Shown here piece after piece: positions 49,422 to 61,503 of a stretch of DNA of 64,000 nt. Where the stretch lies: NCBI GenBank assembly GCA_019009955.1, contig CM032233.1, positions 89,160,001-89,224,000 on the forward strand, read 5' to 3'. The position numbers were made by a program, and so were the translations under genes. Below the pieces are notes generated by a model. That model was given only the letters and a program-made list of their open reading frames with translations. It was not told where the DNA came from and ran no database searches. This DNA is from Riptortus pedestris (Eukaryota; Arthropoda; Insecta; Hemiptera; Alydidae). Position 1 is the first letter of the stretch; every line of letters starts with the position of its first letter.

Positions 49422-50110
49422 TCGGGTGGTTCAATAATTAATGTCGTTTTTTTCTGATAAGATTGTTTGAAATGCATATTTCAGGTAGTATTGATTCCGT
49501 GGCTTTGATTATAATATACTATTTTAAAGATTAGACTTTGGACTATGTTCAGTAAATAACTGAGTCTGATTAGTAAACAACAAGTTGATCAAAACTTCAG
49601 TTGAAAATGGACAATCAAAGAGAGCATTATCAGCATATTTTATTCTTTTACATCCAAAAGGGCAAAAATGGGCTACAAGCTCGGAAAAAATTATGTGAAG
49701 TTTATGGTGAGGACTGTCTTACAGATCGCCAGTGTCAGCATTGGTTTGCTCCCTTTCGCTCTGGAAAGTTTAATGTGCAAGATGCACCACATACTGGACA
49801 TCCAACCACTACTGATGACGACAAAATAAAGGTGTTAATCGAAACCAACCGGCATATGACAACTCGAGAGTTAGCAGAGAAGCTCGACATATCGAATTCA
49901 ACCGTTTACTTGCACTTACGTTTGGGTTCCTCACGAATTAAAGGATATCCACCTCACCAAACGCATTAATTACACTAGGTCCAAGAGCCGTCAGGTCAAC
50001 ATCGAAAACCTTCGGGCACTGACGATGATGCACAGCATCGAAAGCGTTTTGCCGTTTCATTAAATTATTTTAGTGGAAGCGTAGCCAACAACTTTTTCAT
50101 CCTACATACA
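49422..50110 (+). mobile_element. truncated mariner element
   Basis: It begins after TA with a mariner-like end (tcgggtggttcaataattaa). The open frame 49601-49969 encodes the N-terminal helix-turn-helix part of a mariner transposase (HYQHILFFYIQKGKNGLQAR, WFAPFRSGKFNVQDAPHTGH, TTRELAEKLDISNSTVYLHL). After a frameshift come WVPHELKD and RINYTRS, then an out-of-place ending. The catalytic DDD region is deleted and no right end was found. Upstream of p120 exon 1. Confidence 0.8.
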
Positions 50111-50679
50111 TTAAAAGTACTAATTCAGATTATATCTCATTCCGTATTAAATCTCAAAGAGGAATATTATCTGGTATAAAAATCATTAATGAACTTAATT
50201 TGCACTACATTAAAATAAGATACTGACCTAGACAGACTGAAACAGAATGGCTCTGTTGCAATTAAAGCATTATCTGATTGGTTAATGGCAAATAAATTAG
50301 CTCAAAAGTGTCAAAAAAAAATATTGTAGATTTCAGCAAAGAAACATCTATGAATAATCGAGACATTTACCAGTTTCCATGATTAAGTTTTTAGGATTGA
50401 TTGTGGACTAAAACAACGACTCCTTTAGCTGTTTTGAAGAATTAAGTAAACTAAAATAAATTTGGTTCTTATTAAAATGTGTTAAGAAATATCTTTAATT
50501 AGAAAATCTATTACTAATATACTATGACTATTTCCATAGTCTGTTGAGCAAGCTCAAAAAAAGCGTGTTTTGATGTTTTAAATTGCAAAAGGTTTATATT
50601 TAATATTAAGTCAAGAAACTCCTGTCGGCCACTCTTTAAAAATTCAAAAATAATGTACTTTCCTATTAAACATATGTGT

Positions 50680-50735
50680 GTGTGTGTGTGTGTGTGGTTT
50701 CTAATAGCATCCTTGGATTACATACATATTGGTAA
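50680..50735 (+). repeat. short dispersed repeat, shared with 43425-43480
   Basis: A (TG)n run followed by the identical phrase ending tagcatccttggatt. The family is unknown. Confidence 0.65.
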
Positions 50736-53700
50736 ACCACTAACCTAATCTGAAATTTTAATAAGAAGGCACATCCATTTCTCATTGAGGGTCCTAGTTG
50801 ACTAACTGCACTATTAAATTAGCACTAAACTAACAACCTAAATAAGACTTGCTATATAACTAATTGCCTATAAACTTGCTATAAATTGAACTATCTATAA
50901 ACTAATTTTTTTATACTAAACTGCAATGAATTTTGGTCTGATTCGTATAACAGTTACAGATGGAAGACTGAATAGAGGGGCCTTCCTTGGAGGGGAAGAA
51001 CAGGTGGCAAATGGTAGAGTTAATCCATGTCGTTTCTCTCAGTGAGCGATCTATTTGTCAATTACATTTGTAACAAATATTTTTATTTATTTGCTGTAAA
51101 AATTGGCACTAGGTTAACATTTTAATTTTGTGCAAAGCTGGATAGAATCATCAGTTTTAGTATTAACAATTGACAACCAATTTCTTTTATTTGTTCATTG
51201 ATTTTAATTGTCTCACATATAACTTTTATAAATAAGGGTTTAAATACAACTAAAATGTTGCCAACCAAAATACATTTTTAGATGAAATTTATTACACCTT
51301 GAAAAGTGTAATTGCCATTCCATTTTATTTTCATATAATGACATTCTTAGCATCACTCGTGTGGAACATTTTAAATAATATTACAAATTATTGTGACAAA
51401 GAATGGCAGACAGACAAACTCACCTTTTTTTTTAAGTATTTATATTAACCTCATTTAATTTTGAGGATGTCCCAGATGAAATATTCCTCCATTTCAATTA
51501 GAATTACCATACTCCATTTTTGTTTACCTAAACATTTGCCAAAACTGATTTAGAAAACAAAAAAAAAACCTAATCAACTTAAAACAGTAGAAAAAAAAAG
51601 AAAAAAAAACTTCACTGGCTAAATTATTGAATTCATATAAAAATGAAAAATTAAAATGTATTTAAAGAAAATAAATAGACATTTTAACATACTACAAAAT
51701 AAAAACCTCAGCTATGACATAAGTACTACATTACAGTACAGATTCTTTTATAACCATAAAGTGAGATTTTAGAATATCCCTAGGTTGGTCAACAATTAAA
51801 TATACAAAACAATTAAATAGATTTAATTTTTTTTTTTTTTTAAAGATAAGAGAATTTTTGTTTTCAAAACTTATTAAGGTATTTAAAATAATTATAAAAA
51901 CAAATATCTTATTATACCCAAACTTTTCCTATAATAATTAATATTAGGGCTACCAATGATTGACTAGTTAATCCAATTATAATGTTTGCAAATTTTTCTT
52001 TTTTTAATAGAAATTGAAAATGACAAACAAAGACATTTTGATAAAACATAATAAATAAGAATGATTAATATTACAGATAATAGCAGAATAAGATTAAGAA
52101 TATGAACAGGATGCCATTCTAGATTATTTCTAAATATGAAGAACTATAACAGAGATCAATTTGGAAGATAACAAAGAAAAGGACCCTAAATTACAAGTAC
52201 AAGGTTCAATGAGGACATGTCAAAATAATTTTAATATATAGAAGTGTATAATATAATAGCTATAAATATGAGTGCCATGATCTATTCTACTCTATTATCC
52301 AGCTGAAGCAAGACTAGAATTAGGAGAATTCGCCTGAGTGGGACCCCCTTAGTTGCCTTTTACGAGAAGCTCATAATACGTAGTATGTACATTCTAACAT
52401 CCATCCACTCAAAGGAATAATTCCATCCATTACAATCATAATGAAAATTTAATCACCACAATGTAAATAAATGAAATAGCAATGTGATACATAATTCTAC
52501 AATATATCATTCTCTGTCTCAGACTTTCATAAAGTTTTAATACTCTTTCATACTTATAATATAAGCACAACTGAAGTCTTGTAAGTACATACTTACTAGC
52601 ATTAAGTAATTCTTGTGATTTAATCCTCATATTAATATATAATGTTAATTAATCTAACTTTTGTAAATGGACATAAAAACCAATTCAAATCCTAAACATT
52701 TTTTTATTACACCCGAGTAAAGTTTTTTCCTCATATTTAAGCTTTTGTTTTTAATAAAAACCTAACTTTGCTCTTATTCAAGTAATAAAACAGTAGGCTT
52801 CAATCATCACCACTTAAAATAAAAATTAACTGAAAAATACAGACCACTTACCAATGCACAGAAAAAAACATTCATTAAAATATTCATTTGACTAAATGAT
52901 TCTGCCATCTTCCTACTATAATAGTCCCTTTTCAGTGAATTGTATTCAGCTCTTGTCCTAAAAACAAAAAAAAAACAGTCCTTATAGGAAATAACATATG
53001 TATCCAGATCTCCGCCCAAATTAATACTTTATTTAATTCTTTATGACGTTAGGCCTTTCTTTGGCCATCATCAAATAATCCTATAAAATAATTTTATACT
53101 GTCAACATAATTATGATAAGTGTGACTTATATGATATAAATAGCAAGAAAAAAGTGACTTCCTACAAAATAATAAATTAAGACTGTACAATTTAAAAACT
53201 ATAGTTAACTTTTGGGATGCAGAAAATTAGAAATTTCATGAAGGCATAAAAGTCCACTCACTAAAGACACAACAAGGAAGTAAAGACAAAGACCATTATG
53301 TAGATGACATTATATGTGTTGTTTGAGATTACTGAACCCTCACAGTTAATATTCGACTGTATACAAGTTTTGTATGCATTTTTATAATGTAAACCATATT
53401 CGAATAGTAACATGGGTCAATCTAAAGGAACGTTTCATGAGTTTGAAGAACCAGTTGTTCAAAAAGCTTTCATAAAATACAAATAGTCCAAAACAAATAG
53501 GTATAAAGAAGGTATTTAAAAAAAAAAAAAAATCCCATCTTCTTTGAGAGGATAACCAAAAACATTAACATACTCCTTAAACTGAAATTACTTTCCAATT
53601 GATATAGGATTGGGGAGGGGGATCCAGAAAGATAGCATTGAGGGAGATTCAATAAAGATTTAGTTGTACGTGACTAAAATCAGGGATGATATTCGGTGCA

Positions 53701-53839
53701 AATACTCCACCTATTCATAACATTTTACTAATGAAACCTGGCAGAGGACAACTTCAAAATGCATCAAATGCAGTGCAGGGACTAAAAGGGATACAAAATG
53801 GGATGGGAAATAGTCTATGGTACCACAGATACATCAGTA

Positions 53840-53883
53840 GTCTTCTATTTTCATCTTTGGTCAACAAGATGAAAATAGAAGAC
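53840..53883. repeat. inverted repeat, 16-bp perfect stem with 12-nt loop
   Basis: gtcttctattttcatc at 53840-53855 pairs perfectly with gatgaaaatagaagac at 53868-53883. No known function. Confidence 0.85.
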
Positions 53884-54824
53884 TGTTAGCCCTGCCAGTG
53901 TTGAGCATTATTGAGTGATTTTTCAGTTAACTAACTTTAGGACTAATAATGTTATCCTAAGAAATTAATTCACAATCAATCATTTATCCTTTGGGATGAA
54001 TTAATTTTTTAAGACTAAATTAATTTTAGTTCCCCTTTTGTAAAGAGTAAAAGGTTTAATTGTAGTTCTTTGGAAAGGAACTAAGTACTAAATTAGTTCA
54101 ATTGACAAAACTTGTATTAAAAACTAAATCGTAGTTCAGGATTAAGGACTAAGGATTATTTTTCAATTTAACTTATTATTCCATTTACCATTTGGGATAA
54201 GTTTCAACTTATTGTTACGTAATTTCAATGTTTTAAACATATCCGGTAGAAAATCTCATAAACATATTTTTTGAAGGTCGTGTTATATTCATGTGAAATG
54301 TAGGCTGTACTTTAATGAATTTTATGAGATCATAGTTCAATTAATGTTTACACAAATAACCGTTTTACCCTAGTGTAAGATAACTGCTATTTATTAATTT
54401 GGTCTGGGACCTGTTAATCACCCAGGAATAGATTGTTTATTTTTCTTACTAATGTTCATTGAATAGAAAGCTACAGAGCATAAGACTAGGTCACTAAACA
54501 TTTCTATTCAATGTGTAGCCTCAACAACGTTTAAGGAAATTTGTATATAATAAACAATTAACCCCTTTGAAAGTGTAATAAATATTTTAGTAAGTAGCTC
54601 GTCTTTACCTTTCCCATTTTTATTTAACAGTCTTTTTTGCCTATGTTGGCATCACAGCTAATGAAGCTGCAAACCCTAAAATGTATTCTACTTGGAACTG
54701 GACGTTTCCTCACCCTTCTCCTATTATGGGATCAGATTAGCCAAGCCTTAGGAGAAAACCCAGATTTGTGCTATGTATTGCAAAGAAAGTACGTGAATTT
54801 CTCTTTTAAATAATTTGTGATGAA

Positions 54825-55150
54825 AGTAAATTGTTGGCTCCCACTTTAATTTTTTAGTGTATATCATGTTTATACTTTGTTAAACGAGAAAAGTGAATAT
54901 AACAAAAATTACTCTAAATAACAAAATAAACAACTTTCATCCTGTGCATATTTGCCGAGAAACCAATAGGAAACGAAATATCGCTATTTTTAATTTTAGG
55001 CCTCCTTTACAACCCCCACTCCTGCTCCATCTGCCGGGCTGATTTGTGAATCTAAACCATCCAGGGTGTCACCCAAACGCATACAAAAAAATTCATTCAA
55101 ATCGGTCCAGCCGTTTAGGAGGGGTTCAGTGACATACACACGTACAGTAG

Positions 55151-55197
<47 letters not shown>
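54825..55197 (-). mobile_element. Helitron-related fragment D
   Basis: Shares with Helitron A the segment ttactctaaataacaaaata, then tttgccga, ccaataggaaacgaaatat and acccccactcctg. It carries aatcggtccagccgttta, the same motif as near A's 5' end, and runs into (TA)n at 55153-55197. The terminal TC and the 3' hairpin are not found, so it is a partial, diverged relative. Confidence 0.65.
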
Positions 55198-55199
<2 letters not shown>

Positions 55200-55206
55200 A
55201 AGTTAC

Positions 55207-56556
55207 TGCATGGCAATACCATAGAAGAAGAATCTAAACACAGATGGAAAGAATTACTAGATATTCTGTTAAATATGACTGCACTAAACATGACAGTACC
55301 ATGGAAGAAGAATCTAAACACAGATGGAAAGAAGTAATAGATATTCTATTAAATATGACTGCACTAAACATGGCAATGCCATGGAAGAAGAAACTAAACA
55401 CAGATGGAAAGATTGAATAAATATTCTGTTAAATATGACTGCACTAAACATGGCAATACCATGGAAGAAGAATCTAAACACAGATGGAAAGATTGAATAA
55501 ATATTCTGTTAAATATGACTGCAATAAACATGGCAATACCATGGAAGAAGAATCTAAACAAAGATGGAAAGATTTAATAGATATTCTGTTAAATATGACT
55601 GCACTAAACATGGCAAACCATGGAAGAAGAATCTAAACACAGATGGAAAGAATTAATAGATATTCTGTTAAATATGACTGCACTAAACATGGCAAACCAT
55701 GGAAGAAGAATCTAAACACAGATGGAAAGAATTAATAGATATTCTGTTAAATATGACTGCACTAAACATGGCAAACCATGGAAGAAGAATCTAAACACAG
55801 ATGGAAAGAATTAATAGATATTCTGTTAAATATGACTGCACTAAACATGGCAAACCATGGAAGAAGAATCTAAACACAGATGGAAAGAATTAATAGATAT
55901 TCTGTTAAATATGACTGCACTAAACATGGCAAACCATGGAAGAAGAATCTAAACACAGATGGAAAGAATTAATAGATATTCTGTTAAATATGACTGCACT
56001 AAACATGGCAAACCATGGAAGAAGAATCTAAACACAGATGGAAAGAATTAATAGATATTCTGTTAAATATGACTGCACTAAACATGGCAAACCATGGAAG
56101 AAGAATCTAAACACAGATGGAAAGAATTAATAGATATTCTGTTAAATATGACTGCACTAAACATGGCAAACCATGGAAGAAGAATCTAAACACAGATGGA
56201 AAGAATTAATAGATATTCTGTTAAATATGACTGCACTAAACATGGCAAACCATGAAAGAAGAAACTAAACACAGATGGAAAGAATTAATAGATATTCCGT
56301 TAAATATGACTGCACTAAACATGGCAAACCATGGAAGAAGAATCTAAACACAGATGGAAAGAATTAATAGATATTCTGTTAAATATGACTGCACTAAACA
56401 TGGCAATACCATGGAAGAAGAAACTAAACACAGATGGAAAGAATTAATAGATATTCTGTTAAATATGACTGCATTAAACATGGCAATACCATGGAAGAAG
56501 AAACTAAACACAGATGGAAAGAATTAATAGATATTCCGTTAAATATGACTGTATTA
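55207..56556. repeat. minisatellite: 17 tandem units of 79-80 bp
   Basis: Units begin atggaagaagaatctaaaca (with variants) at 55218, 55301, 55380, 55460, 55540, 55619, 55698 and so on to 56490. Outer units are 80 bp (ggcaataccatgg); units from 55619 to about 56330 are 79 bp (ggcaaaccatgg) and nearly identical. There are no spacers. The unit length is not a multiple of 3 and stops occur, so the array is not coding. It lies between a (TA)n tract and unique DNA upstream of p120-catenin. Confidence 0.95.
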
Positions 56557-57990
56557 AGTTAGGAGGAATTAAATTTAACCATATTTATAATTCACCCAAA
56601 TACAAATGCTACTATATATATGAGATATATTGTATTAATTAACAGTAAGATAACTTGACCCATATTAATGATTAATATTTGAACGGTTTACACTATATTC
56701 TTGAGGGTTCCAGAGAACAATAGCCACTCAAGGTTAATTACAATAAATAGAGGACTCTAATGTATGTGCACATATAAACAAAACACGAATCCAATATAGT
56801 TATTTAAATTTTTATAAAATATTTATAAAACATAACATAGGTTGAAGATTTAGCTTAAATATCAAAAGCTAATAAAAGTGTTAAGAGTGTAATTCTGTTT
56901 ATACACGAATGTAATGAATAATATAATCACTTGAAAAATCCAAATTATCACAAATAACTAAACAATAAAATATAACTTGCATAACTGGTGTAAGTATGGA
57001 AAAATATTGACAATAATAAAGCATACCAAGTGGAATTTATTATTGGAGGAGCAATAAAGAAATATTGCCCTCCAAGCATATTGTCAATATTTGTTGTAAG
57101 TGGTCTATGGAGTATATGTTTATAAGTGGGTGGGTGGGTGTTAAGAATTAAGAAATATATTTAATTTAAATAAATTAAATTACCTTCAAATTCTATTCCA
57201 CTTGAAACAAGACCAACAATTCCTTTTGAGCATATTACATTTAATAAAAATTGTCCTGTTGTGCTAATTAATCAAAAAGTGACACTTCATTAAGTTCGAT
57301 ATATAACTTCACAAACACTCTTAAGTCTTGCAAATTATGCATTTTCTTTCAATTCACACTTAACAATAGCACTCAGCAATGAAATAGAGAAAATATATGA
57401 CTTTAGTTAAGTGAAACTGGGTATGTAAACGCCAAGAAAAACACTCCTACGACATTTTACAGTATAAAGCGGAGGTGAGGAAACAGATATTGCAATAAAA
57501 ACTTTTGTTATTTGTAATTATCAGAGAACGGTTGCACCTAATTCATGTTTAAAACGATAAATCACAGTAATAAGTGCACTGTTTAATACTGTAATTTCGG
57601 TGACCCTTCACAATGAGCATCAAATCCAACCAATGTTGCCACTTCTAAAAAAACAAGTTTGTTGTTTCAACTTTATTAGAATTACAGTAGTATACAATTC
57701 CTTGTAACTAAGCTCCAAAGAACTGAGAAAATATACTTAAATATACTGATAAAAAATACTCAGGATGTGTATTATAATGCATAAAATAATTAGATATGTT
57801 ACAATTTGTGATCTGACAATTGTGGCGAGGAGGGGGGGGGGGTGAGATTGTTCGCACAGTAATTTTTAGATCTAATTTTGGAGCACATAACTTGATTAAA
57901 TGCGGTATACACCAGAAGTTCACGATATTATGTGGTTTGCACTTTACTTCTTCTCTGTACCTCCACTTATCAAGTGATGAGTCAATTCAA
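56557..57990. other. AT-rich sequence without recognised genes
   Basis: No coding region is supported. A minus-strand stretch near 57180-57262 has exon-like borders (acceptor, open frame, GTAATT donor) but no partner. A G-rich run occurs at about 57830-57842. Confidence 0.45.
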
Positions 57991-58050
57991 AACTGTAAAA
58001 AAAATCAATGTACAGACAGTGGTTACAATTTTATATATATATATATATAG

Positions 58051-58051
<1 letters not shown>
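57991..58051 (-). mobile_element. Helitron 5'-end stub
   Basis: The minus strand reads tctatatatatatatataaa, then attgtaaccactgtctgtac, then attgatt: the first about 60 bases of the Helitron A/B family, preceded by A. Nothing else of the element follows. Confidence 0.7.
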
Positions 58052-58081
<30 letters not shown>

Positions 58082-58112
58082 TGTATTTATGTATGTATGT
58101 ATGTATATATAT
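58052..58112. repeat. (GTAT)n microsatellite with TA tail
   Basis: About 12 GTAT-type units between the Helitron stub and the Tc1 element. Confidence 0.9.
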
Positions 58113-58113
58113 A

Positions 58114-59685
58114 CAGTGGGGGGAAAACACTATTTACACACCAGGTTTTATTTTATTAAATTATGAATTTAGGTAATAAAAAAATTGTATAATGTAATAA
58201 ATAAGAAGTATATTTAAATCTGAATTAATACATATATAATACAAATGAAAAACTTCTTGCTTAGTAAAATAAAACTTAAATCTTACAAAAATTTTGTGTG
58301 AAAAAGTATTTGCCCACCACTCATTTTCTTCATTTTTTCAAATTTAATATTTTGTATGTAGTCTGTTAGCGTTAATTACTGCTGTTAAACTTCTTGGCGT
58401 TGAGTATCCAAGGTTTTTAATTAAATCTGGATTGATTTCATCCCATTCTTGTAATAAAGGATTATTGAGATAGTACGTTCCAGCTATGTGGTGTTTTGAA
58501 ACATTTTGGTCAAACACGTGGCACAAATTTTCAATTATATTCAAGTCTGGTGACTGTGGAGGGCGGTGCTGTTGTTGACGAACATGAAATATTAACTATT
58601 CTATAGTTTTATTGGCTGTATTCTTTAGTTTCATTGTCCTTCTGGAACATTAACTGATGCTGGATTCCAAATTTAGCTGTACTTGCTAAGAGGTTGCCCC
58701 GCAAAATTCTCATATAACCTTCTGCAATTAAAATACCTTTAATAGGTGTAAGATTTGCATCTCCAAACCATTGCATTGCCACCCCCATGTTTCACAATAA
58801 CCGCAACGTTTTGCTTTTTCAGTTCCTTATTTATCCTAGGCTAAATAGGCTTTCGTCCAACAGATGCAAACAAATTAAACTTACTCTCATCAGAGAATAG
58901 CACATTTCCCCCAAAACTGATGGGCTTGTTAATGTATTCTCTAGCAAAAGAACGTCATTTTTTGCGATTGGTTTCACTAACAAAAGGTTTTTTTTCTCGA
59001 GATACTGCCATAAAGACCTTTAGAATTCAAAACATTCCTTACCATTTTCGTGCTGACATATGCCCCAGAAGTTGATTCAACCATATTAGCTAGGGCACCT
59101 CCACTAACAGCTGGATATTTATGAGCTTCAATTTTTATTTTCCCCTCTATTTTTTCAAGTAGTATCCCGGGGCGACCTTTGCTTCAGTTATTTGTAGTTG
59201 AACCTCATTCTTCATATCTCTTAATTACCTATGTTACTTTAGAAAAATTAAGACCCTAGAAATATGATATTTCACGATACGATTTTTGTTGGTTGCACAA
59301 TAAAATCAATTTTAAGAGAGACGCAGCACCCAGTTCACTTGTTTTTGGCATTATTGAGCATATGTAGATCTTACACGATTGAAATATATTAAAATTCTGA
59401 CAAAAAAGAATATGATTATACTCTAGGAAGAAAAAAATAACAAGTAAACAAACAAAGCTTTATACTTCTCTACAAACAAAGTGTGCAAATACTTTTTTTC
59501 CTGGTGTTTATGTCATTTTAAAATATTTTTTATAATATGATCTAGGATTTCAATTGAATGTTTACTGATATTTAACAAGTTTTAGTTGTACTTATTATTG
59601 GGTATATTCAAATGAATTTTTTTTCAATTTTCAGTTTATTATTTAAAGAAAAAACGGGGTGTGCAAATACTTTTTTCCTCCACTG
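58114..59685 (-). mobile_element. Tc1-type DNA transposon, 1.57 kb, both ends present, transposase dead
   Basis: The ends cagtggggggaaaacactat and, inverted, cagtggaggaaaaaagtatt (both leading to ..acacacc/gcacacc) are Tc1-like inverted repeats flanked by TA. The minus strand starts near 59352 with MPKTSELGAASLLKLIL (paired-type helix-turn-helix) and continues with SKGRPGILL in another frame. It ends with the C-terminal block IIENLCHVFDQNV through LTAVINANRLHTKY (58544-58344). Several stops and frameshifts break the gene between these. Confidence 0.88.
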
Positions 59686-59689
59686 TATA

Positions 59690-60480
59690 TGGCTGTTAGC
59701 TCTATACCTGTTGCATTTTTTTTAATCTTTACGATTTAGACGTGTTTTTTTTTCTAAAACTAAAGATAAAGTTCTTTAATGACTGAAATCGAAAATTCGA
59801 ACTAATTCCGCTATTTTAAGTGGAGTCGGAATATCTATAGAATTAACTTTGTTGCTAAATTTAATTTTCTATAAATGTTGTTCTATATACAATTTGTTTC
59901 GATATCTGGAATATCAAATTCGCTATTAGCACTTTTTTAAGTTCTAACCTTCATTTGGCCCCCACTCCTACTCATATCATATTTGCATTAAGATGATATA
60001 TCATGAAACATTTTCATCCAAGGTTAAATAACAAATCGTATTATGTTATTTGACTTTCATTATGTGAAACATATGCAAATGTGTTCGCTGTGACGTCATC
60101 ATTTAAGATTTTACGTTCTAGACTATAAAGACCTATAAAGGTTTTATTCAATCAGTACTATAATCGATATTTAACCGTTTTATGCAAACCTAAGAACTGT
60201 GTATACTCTGTAAAGGCAGAAATCGGCCTAGGTATAAGTTTGGGTTAGACGTTGTGGAAAACCGAAAATTTAAAATAACTCCGATGGTTTGTATCAGAAC
60301 AGTATTATATAAAGATTCTTGAAGTAAATTTAATTTTCTGCAACCATTATACATATGTTCACTAACTCGAATGTTTTTTTTTTGGTTCCTGAGTCGGTGA
60401 GTCATTGCCATAACTCGAATGTTAACCAAGCTCTTTGTGTTTTTTTCGTTTCAGCCTGAAGTAAACTTCCCTTTATACTC
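59690..60480 (+). repeat. dispersed repeat, two tail units (copy 4)
   Basis: Two related units of about 400 bp. The first has gactgaaatcg.., aattaactttg and gatatctgg. The second has cgatatttaaccgtttt, ggcagaaatcggcc and taaatttaattttctg. The order matches 29096-29745. It adjoins the Tc1 element, so the missing head may have been displaced by that insertion. Confidence 0.55.
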
Positions 60481-60596
60481 GTCCGATTTTCTTTTAAAGT
60501 ATTTCAATCCCTAAACATCTCATGTACAGATTACATTTTAATTCCTGTTTTCATAGGCTAAGTAATCTAAAGTTATGGATGTTACAGCATTAAAAT

Positions 60597-60965
60597 TTCT
60601 CCCTTGGTCGGTGAGTAGCCGCCTTGGGACCCCGTGTCTAGTGATAGTGTTGCCCAAAAGCTACCGCCGTCTCTTGCGCGGTCTGCTCTTGCAACGGGAT
60701 GGCTTCAGCATAGCGGGTTAAGTTATCGATGGATGTAAGTAAATATCTATACCCCCGTCTGGACCTTGGTAGTGGGCCGAAGATATCTAAGGACACCTGT
60801 TCGAATGGGCCCGTCGCCATATAGGGTTCTTCCAGCGGGACCTTTAGTGCGGGGGACTTTTACGTTGAGTACAACGGTGACACCTACCAACAAACTCCTT
60901 AACGTCTTGTTCGAGGTTCGGCCAGAAAAATGATGCTTTTAAAGTCGCTAGGGTAGGCCGACCCT
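60597..60965 (-). pseudogene. Ty3/gypsy integrase fragment
   Basis: Minus strand, from 60965 down: RPTLATLKASFFWPNLEQDV, then the zinc-site half CHRCTQRK, a frameshift, and MATGPFEQVSLDIFGPLPRS with GYRYLLTSIDNLTRYAEAIP, the start of the integrase catalytic core with its first Asp (LDIFGP). After another frameshift, GVPRRLLTDQG holds the second Asp. The fragment ends there. Its G+C is higher than that of the flanks. No LTR is seen. Confidence 0.85.
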
Positions 60966-61221
60966 TCGGCCTAAAAAAAAAATTCCTCAGACTCAAACAT
61001 TTTCAGACTCCTATGTACAACAAAACTTTACTAACACATCCTAGTTGGAGAGTAAATAACTTAGATATTGATTTACCTTCACAAAATTTTATAAAAATGA
61101 TCCCCTTTCTTCAAAATTTTACATGACTGCAAATAACCCAAACGCACTGTAAAGGGGGGTTAGATTAAAGTTATATGGCAAATTGTGGCAGCCCTAGGTG
61201 CGAATAGACAGGCCTGCCCTC
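60966..61221. other. junction sequence between the gypsy fragment and the Harbinger element
   Basis: Contains an A run and moderately AT-rich sequence; nothing recognised. Confidence 0.4.
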
Positions 61222-61290
61222 TCTCGGCTAAAGGCGCATTTGCACCAGACGAGCAAATGCTCATTCTATCCCCACTCCATTAAATTATTT

Positions 61291-61417
61291 TGATGTAAAC
61301 AGGCTTAGAGCATTCTTTCGTTGCTCTATTGTGTTCTATGGAATATTCTAAGAATGCTCGCTCGCTTGATGTAAACGGCGCTAGAGCGTGCGAACAGTTG
61401 CTTAGAGCATTCTTTCG
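61291..61417 (+). repeat. subterminal direct repeats of the Harbinger element
   Basis: gcttagagcattctttcg occurs at 61303-61320 and 61400-61417. tgatgtaaac followed by a gg/gc-type tag occurs at 61291 and 61367. Further gctcgctcg words lie between. Repeats just inside the end of a transposon commonly bind its transposase or accessory protein; that role here is inferred. Confidence 0.7.
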
Positions 61418-61503
61418 TGTTCGGACGTGCTCGCTCGACGGAGCGGTCTCATCAAAGCGTTCTAGTGTTCTAGCGATTTAACTACGTACTTGTTGACTTA
61501 CTT

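Larger units (their letters stand above)
50111..54824. other. AT-rich sequence upstream of the p120 ATG exon; no supported gene
   Basis: It should contain the 5' untranslated exon(s) and promoter of p120-catenin, but I cannot place them. Candidate minus-strand exons at 52850-52960 and 52580-52640 have splice-like borders that do not join in phase. A short hairpin lies at 53840-53883. Confidence 0.4.

Noticed and set aside
52807..53019. Minus-strand exon-like stretch (TRAEYNSLKRDYYSRKMAES..) with acceptor and GTAAGT donor
   Set aside because: Its phase does not fit the next candidate exon at 52.6 kb, and I recognise no family. Left unannotated, though a real unassigned exon is possible.
55207..56556. 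Regular repeat array resembling a CRISPR array
   Set aside because: Units of 79-80 bp abut directly with no variable spacers, in a eukaryotic genome with spliced genes. It is a minisatellite.
57180..57262. Minus-strand open stretch between AG and GTAATT (TTGQFLLNVICSKGIVGLVS..)
   Set aside because: It exits in phase 1, while the next exon-like stretch at 53.0 kb needs phase 2. There is no homology I can name.
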